Assembly: GCA_046350655.1 (NCBI GenBank)
Contig: JAXMAB010000005.1
Location: 434,001-498,000 of the forward strand
Reading direction: 5' to 3'
Source of the DNA: JAEUHO01 sp046350655
GTDB taxonomy: Bacteria; Planctomycetota; PLA2; JAEUHO01
DNA: 64,000 bases
How positions within the stretch are numbered: the first letter of the stretch is position 1; each line of letters opens with the position of its first letter. The notes below the pieces were generated by a model. That model was not told the origin of the DNA. It saw only the letters and a program-made list of their open reading frames with translations, and ran no database searches. Of this stretch, positions 59,117 through 64,000 are shown piece by piece. Made by a program: the position numbers and the translations under genes.

Positions 59117-59987
59117 GGGCGAGGGTCGCGTTCCCGTCGGCCACGATGTCCTTCTTCAGCGTGCCCACGAGCGCGAGCAGCTCGGCCTTCTCCTTCGCGG
59201 GCACCTTGAACTTGTCGAGCGCCGCCGTCAGGTGCTCCGCCGACCACGTCCACTCGTCCTCGGAGATCCGCAGGCCGACGTGCGACGACTTCATGTCGCG
59301 GCCGGTGTAGGCCGAGGGGCCGCCCGTCGCCTTCGCCACGAAGGCGATGAGGTGGTAGCGCAGGGTGTCCATGTCGATCGCCTTCAGCCGCGCGGCGAGG
59401 GCCGCGTTCTTCGCGAACCGCGCGTCCGCGCCGAAGCGCGCGAGGAACTCGTCGCACACCGCCTCGATCGCCTTGTGGCCGCCGAGCCGGTCGTAGAGCG
59501 ACTTCTGATCCACGATGTCGGCCTTCAGCGTGCCGACCGCCGCGAGGAGCTCGGCCTTCTCGGCCTCGGGGACCTTGAACGCGTCGAGGGCCGCCGTCAG
59601 GTGCTCGACGGACCAGGTCCACTCCTGCTCGGAGATCTTGAGCCCCGCGTGGGACGTCCGCATGTCGCGGCCGGTGTAGGCGTCGGGGCCGCCCGTGGCC
59701 TTCGCGACGAACGCGATCAGGTGGCCGCGGAGGACGCCCATGTCGACGGCCTTCAGCCGCGCGGCGAGCGCGGCGTTCTGCGCGAACCGCGCGTCCTTGC
59801 CGAACCGGGCGAGGAACTCGTCGCAGACGGCGGTGATCGCCGGCGCGCCGCCGAGGCGGTCGTACAGCGAGCGCTTCGCCTCCTCGTGGGCCGACGCGAA
59901 ACCGCGGCCGAGGACGGGGACGACCACGGACGCGGCGGCGAGGGCCGCGACGGCGAGGAACGGGGCGAGCCGGAGGGATCGGGCCAT
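59112..59987 (-). CDS. Secreted protein with two tandem truncated haemoglobin domains
   Basis: The 291 residues start with a signal peptide (about 1-33). Two copies of a group 1 truncated globin follow (about 38-160 and 161-285). Each has SLYDRLGG, CDEFLARFG, ARLKA, HLIAFVAKATGGP, AYTGRDM and the proximal His (His113 and His236, TSHAGLKIS and SSHVGLRIS), then KVP and an acidic helix. The two halves are clearly paralogous. Haem O2/NO chemistry in the periplasm is expected. The ATG has GGAG about 9 nt upstream. Double-domain secreted trHbs are unusual. Confidence 0.88.
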   Translation of the reverse strand: MARSLRLAPFLAVAALAAASVVVPVLGRGFASAHEEAKRSLYDRLGGAPAITAVCDEFLARFGKDARFAQNAALAARLKAVDMGVLRGHLIAFVAKATGGPDAYTGRDMRTSHAGLKISEQEWTWSVEHLTAALDAFKVPEAEKAELLAAVGTLKADIVDQKSLYDRLGGHKAIEAVCDEFLARFGADARFAKNAALAARLKAIDMDTLRYHLIAFVAKATGGPSAYTGRDMKSSHVGLRISEDEWTWSAEHLTAALDKFKVPAKEKAELLALVGTLKKDIVADGNATLAR

Positions 59988-60033
59988 TACTTAGGACTCC
60001 TATGGATAGGGGGAACGTACCGTCCCCCGCGGG

Positions 60034-60054
60034 GGGACGCAAGGCCCGGCGGCC
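60034..60054 (+). repeat. Dispersed repeat copy, intergenic
   Basis: GGGACGCAAGGCCCGGCGGC with adjoining C, upstream of the globin gene. Confidence 0.6.
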
Positions 60055-60144
60055 GGGCGGTTCCCCCTCCCCTACGGGCGCGCCCGCGCCTCGGATGCCG
60101 GGATCGTTCGCGGCGGCGCGATGGGTCGCGCCGCGTCGGGGGCG

Positions 60145-60648
60145 TCAGTCGTCCGCCCGCCGCGTCGTCCAGTAGGAGTCCGTCAGACGACCGGACTCGA
60201 AGTCCACCGCGGGAACCCAGCAACCGCCCGGCGTCCACATCAGCGTGCGCGACCGGTCCTGGGGGCCGCGCCGACGGTCGGGATCGCTCCGCTCGAAGAC
60301 CCACCACTTCGACGACACGGGGCTCGCGGCCGCAAGCTCTTCTCGGGTCGCCTCGCGCCACGTCGCCTCGAGCCGGCCCGCGGGCGCCGCGGGCTCGATC
60401 CCCGCGGTCCACTCGTACGTCATCGTGTGATCGGAGCGGATCCGGATCGTCGTCTGCCGCGTCCGCTCCATCTTCGGCACCGGCTCGCCCTCGGCGTTCG
60501 TCTCGAAGCCGGCCACGCGGTAGGTGTCTGCGCGATAGAGCCCGACGGGCGACGCAGGCGGCTTCTCAGCCTCCGGTGCCGAGTCGAAGCACCCCGAGAG
60601 GATCGCCGCGCCGAGCAGCAGGCCCGCCACGAGTCGGAAGCCCTTCAT
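60145..60648 (-). CDS. Lipoprotein, paralogue A
   Basis: The 167-residue lipoprotein starts MKGFRLVAGLLLGAAILSGC, with lipobox ILSGC. It shares ASPVG(L/T)Y, TIRI..DH..TYEWT, EATWREAT, WWVFE and GRLTD(A/S)YW with the next gene. Function not recognised; it resembles uncharacterised planctomycete lipoproteins. The ATG is supported by TAGGCT 7 nt upstream. It and its neighbour form a tandem duplication that includes part of the intergenic DNA. Confidence 0.75.
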   Translation of the reverse strand: MKGFRLVAGLLLGAAILSGCFDSAPEAEKPPASPVGLYRADTYRVAGFETNAEGEPVPKMERTRQTTIRIRSDHTMTYEWTAGIEPAAPAGRLEATWREATREELAAASPVSSKWWVFERSDPDRRRGPQDRSRTLMWTPGGCWVPAVDFESGRLTDSYWTTRRADD

Positions 60649-60655
60649 GGGCGCA

Positions 60656-60661
60656 AGCCTA
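60656..60661 (-). promoter_or_regulatory. -10 box TAGGCT, leaderless
   Basis: TAGGCT on the minus strand, 7 nt upstream of the ATG of lipoprotein A. Confidence 0.55.
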
Positions 60662-60893
60662 CCAAGACGCGCTCGGCGCTGCCGGGGCCCCGCGGGCCCC
60701 GCGTCGCGTCGGCTCGCGACAGGACGCCGGACGGCGAGGGGTCGGAAGGCCCGCCGCGACGCGACGCGGCTCCGGACGTCGCGCAGAAGAGGCCGGGGCG
60801 GACGGCGATGGCGCCCCTCGCCGTCCGGGCTGCGCGCGCGAGCGCCGCGCGGAAGGGACGGGCGGCGCCGCGCGGGACGCCTCGACGGGGGCG

Positions 60894-61394
60894 TCAGTCG
60901 TTCGTTCGCTGGAGGCCCCAGTAGGCGTCCGTCAGTCGACCCGTCACGACGTCCACCTCGGGGACGTACCACTCGCTCGCGGTCCACATCACCGTGCGGA
61001 CCGGGTCGTCGGGGCCGCGCTTCGAGCCCACGCCGCGCGGCTCGAAGACCCACCACCGCGGGAACGGAAGACGCAGGGCCGCGCGCTCCTCCGCCGTCGC
61101 CTCGCGCCAGGTCCCCTCGAGACGGCCCGGGAGCGACGAAGGCTCGTGTCCGGACGTCCACTCGTAGGTGATCGAGTGGTCGCCTGCGATGCGGATCGTC
61201 ACCGTGCGCACCCACTCGAACGTCGGGACCGGCAGCCCGCCGGCCTGCGTCGAGAAGCCGCGCCGGTAGACCTCCTCCTGGTACGTCCCCACGGGCGAGG
61301 CGGGCAGCCCCGAGGACGCCGGCGTGGCGTCGCCGCACCCCGCTCCGAGCGTCGCGGCCAGCCAGGGTCCGGCGAGGAAGCGGAAGCCCTTCAT
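60894..61394 (-). CDS. Lipoprotein, paralogue B
   Basis: The 166 residues start MKGFRFLAGPWLAATLGAGC (lipobox LGAGC). It is a diverged copy of the preceding gene (about half of aligned positions identical by eye), with RIAGDHSITYEWTSG and GRLEGTWREAT. Both are preceded by short TANNCT boxes and share a GAGGCCGGGGCGGACG block in the spacer. No function known. Confidence 0.75.
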   Translation of the reverse strand: MKGFRFLAGPWLAATLGAGCGDATPASSGLPASPVGTYQEEVYRRGFSTQAGGLPVPTFEWVRTVTIRIAGDHSITYEWTSGHEPSSLPGRLEGTWREATAEERAALRLPFPRWWVFEPRGVGSKRGPDDPVRTVMWTASEWYVPEVDVVTGRLTDAYWGLQRTND

Positions 61395-61401
61395 GCACGC
61401 C

Positions 61402-61407
61402 AGCGTA
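61402..61407 (-). promoter_or_regulatory. -10 box TACGCT, leaderless
   Basis: TACGCT on the minus strand, 7 nt upstream of the ATG of lipoprotein B. Confidence 0.5.
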
Positions 61408-61603
61408 CCAAGTCGACTCGGACCCGGCCGCCGCGCGGGCGCCCCCTCGACGGAGCTCCGGACGCGGGCTCCGCGAAACGGTCCGACGGGAAACGACGCC
61501 GCCCCGGCCCTCGCGGACGAGAGGCCGGGGCGGACGACGATTCCGTCGCGCGTCGGTGCGGGCAGGCCCGCGGCCGGCGGCGTACGTCGGAGCCGGCGGG
61601 CGG

Positions 61604-61837
61604 CTACTTGGCCTCGACGGCCGGCGCGGCCTGCACGGCGGCGGGCTTGGTGTCCGGCGTCGGCATCGGCATCGGCGCGGGCGCCGTCGGGGCGCCGCAC
61701 GGCGAGCACGGCTTGGCGCACGGCGCGCAGGGCTTCGCGCAGGGCGAGCACTTCGGGCGGCAGCAGTTGTTGCAGGCGGTGAGCGAGAGGGTCGCGACGG
61801 CGACGAGGCCGAGCGCGGCGCGGGCGAAGAGGCGCAT
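61604..61837 (-). CDS. Small Cys-rich lipoprotein
   Basis: The 77 residues have a lipobox LTAC (Cys about 22) and then CNNCCRPKCSPCAKPCAPC, about 11 Cys in PC/KPC repeats, followed by a Pro/Thr/Ala tail. Such Cys clusters suggest metal binding or a disulfide-linked surface protein; similar small Cys-rich lipoproteins are known in Planctomycetota. GGGAGAA precedes the ATG. Confidence 0.75.
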   Translation of the reverse strand: MRLFARAALGLVAVATLSLTACNNCCRPKCSPCAKPCAPCAKPCSPCGAPTAPAPMPMPTPDTKPAAVQAAPAVEAK

Positions 61838-61930
61838 GACGGTTCTCCCTCGGACGATCCCGAGTCGGCCGTAGGGTGCCCGAGGGGTCCGACAGCCCGA
61901 GGCGACGACCTCGCGCGGGTCCACGGGGGG

Positions 61931-61983
61931 GCGGGCCTCGCCGTCCCGTCCGACGGGGCCGCGGGCGGGCGGGCCTCGCGGTC
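61931..61983 (-). repeat. Two dispersed repeat copies upstream of the Cys-rich gene
   Basis: GCGGGCCTCGCCGTCCC (61931-61947) and GCGGGCCTCGCGGTC (61969-61983); the latter overlaps the queA stop by 2 bases. Confidence 0.6.
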
Positions 61984-63010
61984 AGAGGAAGAGGGACGCG
62001 TCGCCGTAGGAGTAGAAGCGGTATCCGGCGGCCACCGCGTGCGCGTAGGCGGCCCGGGTCCGGGGCAGGCCCGCGAAGGCCGCCACCAGCATGAGGAGCG
62101 TGGACTTCGGGAGGTGGAAGTTCGTCCAGAGCGCGTCCACGACCCGGAACCGGAAGCCGGGCCGCACGAACAAGGTCGTCTCGCCCGGCCCCGCGCGCAC
62201 CCCCCCGTCGTCGGTCGCCGCCGACTCGAGCGTGCGGACCACCGTCGTCCCGACCGCGACCACGCGACGGCCCGCGCGGCGCGTCGCCGCGATCGCCGCG
62301 GCCGTCGCCGCCGGCACGTCGTAGGCCTCGGCGTCCATCGGATGCGCGTCCACGTCGTCGGTCGTGACCGGGCGGAACGTCCCGGGACCGACGTGCAACG
62401 TGACCGTCGCGGTCGAGAGGCCGCGCGCGCGCAGGCGCCCGAGGAGGTCGTCGGTGAAGTGCAGGCCGGCGGTCGGCGCCGCGACGGCGCCGGGCTCGCG
62501 CGCGAACACGGTCTGATAGTCGAGACGGTCCCGCTCGTCGGCGGCCCGGCGGACGTAGGGCGGCAGCGGCGTCGCCCCCACCCGCTCCGCGAACGCGACG
62601 ACGTCGTCGGTGCCCTCGAACCGGACGATGCGGTCGCCGCCGGCGTCCACGTCGTCGATCACGCAGCTCACGCCCTCGCCGAGCGTGAGGCGGATCCCGG
62701 GGCGCATCCGCCGCCCCGGCGCGAGCAGCACGCGCCACCGGCCGTCGCCCGTCGGCCGCACGAGGAACACCTCGACCGCGCCGCCCGTGTCGGCCCGCGT
62801 CGCCGCGAGCCGCGCGGGGATCACGCGCGTGTCGTTGACGACGAGCAGGTCGCCCGGCGTCAGCAGGTCCGGGAGGTCGCGGACGACGCGGTCCTCGAAG
62901 GGACCCTCCCCCCGCGGCACCACGAGCAGGCGCGCGGCGTCGCGCGGGACCGCGGGCCGGGTCGCGATGCGGTCCGGCGGGAGGTCGTAGTCGAAGTCGG
63001 CGGTGCGCAT
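61982..63010 (-). CDS. queA: S-adenosylmethionine:tRNA ribosyltransferase-isomerase
   Basis: The 342 residues start MRTADFDYDLPPDRIATRPA, with DLLVVNDTRVIPARL, LPPYVRR, TAGLHFTDDLL, LHVGPGTFRPV, NFHLPKSTLLMLVAAFAG and YRFYSYGDA, the full set of QueA motifs. It adds epoxyqueuosine ribose to the modified tRNA base in queuosine synthesis. Cytoplasmic. It lies downstream of cysS on the same strand. Its stop is 2 nt from a dispersed repeat copy. Confidence 0.95.
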   Translation of the reverse strand: MRTADFDYDLPPDRIATRPAVPRDAARLLVVPRGEGPFEDRVVRDLPDLLTPGDLLVVNDTRVIPARLAATRADTGGAVEVFLVRPTGDGRWRVLLAPGRRMRPGIRLTLGEGVSCVIDDVDAGGDRIVRFEGTDDVVAFAERVGATPLPPYVRRAADERDRLDYQTVFAREPGAVAAPTAGLHFTDDLLGRLRARGLSTATVTLHVGPGTFRPVTTDDVDAHPMDAEAYDVPAATAAAIAATRRAGRRVVAVGTTVVRTLESAATDDGGVRAGPGETTLFVRPGFRFRVVDALWTNFHLPKSTLLMLVAAFAGLPRTRAAYAHAVAAGYRFYSYGDASLFL

Positions 63011-63110
63011 CGTCGAGGAGGGAGTGCGAGGGCGGCGAAGCACGGTTCCGCGCCCGCCGCGCCCGAGGTTGTCAGCAGCCGAACGCGTCCGGACCCGCAC
63101 CCGTCAGGAT

Positions 63111-63142
63111 CCAGAGCCTTCCGGAGCCAGAGCCTTCAGGAG
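63111..63142 (-). repeat. Tandem 16-bp direct repeat at the cysS 3' end
   Basis: CCAGAGCCTTCCGGAG followed by CCAGAGCCTTCAGGAG, one mismatch; the stop codon lies in the second copy. Confidence 0.7.
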
Positions 63143-64000
63143 AACGTGAGGTCCTGGCCGTCCTTCGTGTCCTTGACGAGGATGCCGCGGGCCGCGAGGA
63201 CGCCGCGCAGCCGGTCGGCCTCCGCGAAGTTGCGCCCGCGACGCGCCGCGAGGCGCGCGTCGACGAGGGCCTGCTCCTCGGCGGAGAGCGCGCGCGTCGG
63301 CACGAGCGAGAGGCCCAGGGAAGCGTCGGCGAGATCGAGCAGGGCGACGCCCGCGGCGGCCTCCGCCGGCGCGAGCGTGCCCGCCGCCAGCGCCTTGTTC
63401 GCCTCGTGGACGAACCCGTGCACCGCGGCCATCGCGCCCGGCGTGTCGAGGTCGTCGTCCATGCGTTCGCCGAACGCCGTCCGCGCGTCGGCCGCCGGGC
63501 CGGTCGTCGCGGGCGCGGCGCCGCCCGCCGCCTTCGCGAGCCGGGCCCGCGCGTCGGTCAGGTTGCGCAGCGTCGCGGCCGCGGCCTCGAGCCCCGCCCA
63601 CGAGAAGTCGATGGGCGTGCCGTAGTGCGCCGACGCCACCATGTAGCGGAACGCCCGCGGCCCGTTCGCGCCCGCGCGCTCGACGAGGTCGGCGACCGTG
63701 TAGAAGTTCTTCTTGCTCTTCGACATCTTCGCGCCGTCCACGAGCAGGTGGCGCCGGTGGATCCACACGCGCACGAAGGGCCGCTTGCCCGACGCCGCCT
63801 CGCTCTGCGCGAGCTCGTTCTGGTGGTGCGGGAACTTGAGGTCCTCGCCGCCGAGGTGGATGTCGATCTGGTCGCCGAGCAGCGCCTGGATCATCACCGA
63901 GCACTCGATGTGCCAGCCCGGCCGCCCCTTCATCGGGCGGGCCTTGCCGTCGACGACGAACGTCGGCTCCCAGAAGACGGCGCCGTCGCTCGCGGGGTCG
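63136..64000 (-). CDS. cysS: Cysteinyl-tRNA synthetase, C-terminal part (5' end outside window)
   Basis: About 288 residues are visible. DGAVFWEPTFVVDGKARPMKGRPGWHIECSVM in pieces, GGEDLKFPHHQNELAQSEA and KMSKSKKNFYT (KMSKS loop) identify CysS. The helical anticodon region and C-terminus end KDTKDGQDLTFS. It charges tRNA-Cys. The 3' end overlaps a tandem 16-bp repeat. The N-terminal HIGH motif lies beyond the window. Confidence 0.94.
   Translation of the reverse strand, partial: DPASDGAVFWEPTFVVDGKARPMKGRPGWHIECSVMIQALLGDQIDIHLGGEDLKFPHHQNELAQSEAASGKRPFVRVWIHRRHLLVDGAKMSKSKKNFYTVADLVERAGANGPRAFRYMVASAHYGTPIDFSWAGLEAAAATLRNLTDARARLAKAAGGAAPATTGPAADARTAFGERMDDDLDTPGAMAAVHGFVHEANKALAAGTLAPAEAAAGVALLDLADASLGLSLVPTRALSAEEQALVDARLAARRGRNFAEADRLRGVLAARGILVKDTKDGQDLTFS

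Overview
The window is very GC-rich DNA (about 75% G+C by eye) with long genes on both strands, lipoproteins, carboxypeptidase-regulatory-like (CarboxypepD_reg) surface proteins, ECF sigma factors, a tricorn-type protease, a DUF1573 protein, a CHAT/TPR protease and a bacilliredoxin. This mix fits a member of the Planctomycetota best (moderate confidence; other high-GC groups such as Myxococcota or Gemmatimonadota are not excluded). Because stops are rare at this GC, long antisense frames occur everywhere and were discarded. No rRNA, tRNA or CRISPR array was seen.

Layout. 1-9.8 kb: end of a cupin gene, a cyclic beta-glucan synthase-like gene (NdvB/GH94) interrupted by two single-base frameshifts, and a tandem universal stress protein. 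10-20.7 kb: M55 aminopeptidase, GAF-type methionine sulfoxide reductase, several secreted or anchored proteins, a nucleotide-sugar epimerase whose stop codon lies in a 179-bp MITE-like element, a gluzincin peptidase, a DUF4382 lipoprotein and an NTF2-like protein. 20.7-29.4 kb: a gene-free 0.8 kb with three tandem promoter-plus-hairpin units, two paralogous zinc-finger anti-sigma-like proteins, a kinase-like protein with degenerate phosphorelay domains, an ECF sigma/anti-sigma pair, an RsbU-type phosphatase and small membrane/secreted proteins. 29.5-38.3 kb: a tricorn protease, then a four-gene operon of sigma factor, 184-aa protein, TPR-CHAT protease and subtilisin-like lipoprotein. 38.7-54.5 kb: Asp-rich lipoprotein, two glycosyltransferases, DNA photolyase, GGQ release-factor-like protein, HMG-CoA-lyase-like protein, YtxJ bacilliredoxin, DUF1573 protein, putrescine genes aguB-aguA, uppS and a winged-helix regulator/membrane pair. 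54.5-56.7 kb: a visibly lower-GC island with a DHH phosphoesterase and a membrane protein overlapping by 4 nt. 56.8-64 kb: APH/P-loop ATPase protein, stand-alone CoaB, a secreted tandem truncated globin, duplicated lipoproteins, a Cys-rich lipoprotein, queA and the 3' part of cysS.

Genome-scale signals. (1) An 18-bp sequence, GGGACCGCGAGGCCCGGT and close variants, recurs about 30 times in both orientations, mostly beside genes, sometimes as inverted pairs forming hairpins, sometimes in frame inside genes, and is absent from the low-GC island. It behaves like a DNA-uptake-type or REP-type element. (2) A promoter-like signature GATCC-N15-GCATC-AA occurs at least six times and probably defines an ECF sigma regulon. 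(3) Many start codons have a TANNNT -10 box only 6-10 nt upstream, which implies leaderless mRNAs. The two best candidates for undescribed systems are the sigma/CHAT/subtilase operon and the DHH/membrane cassette.
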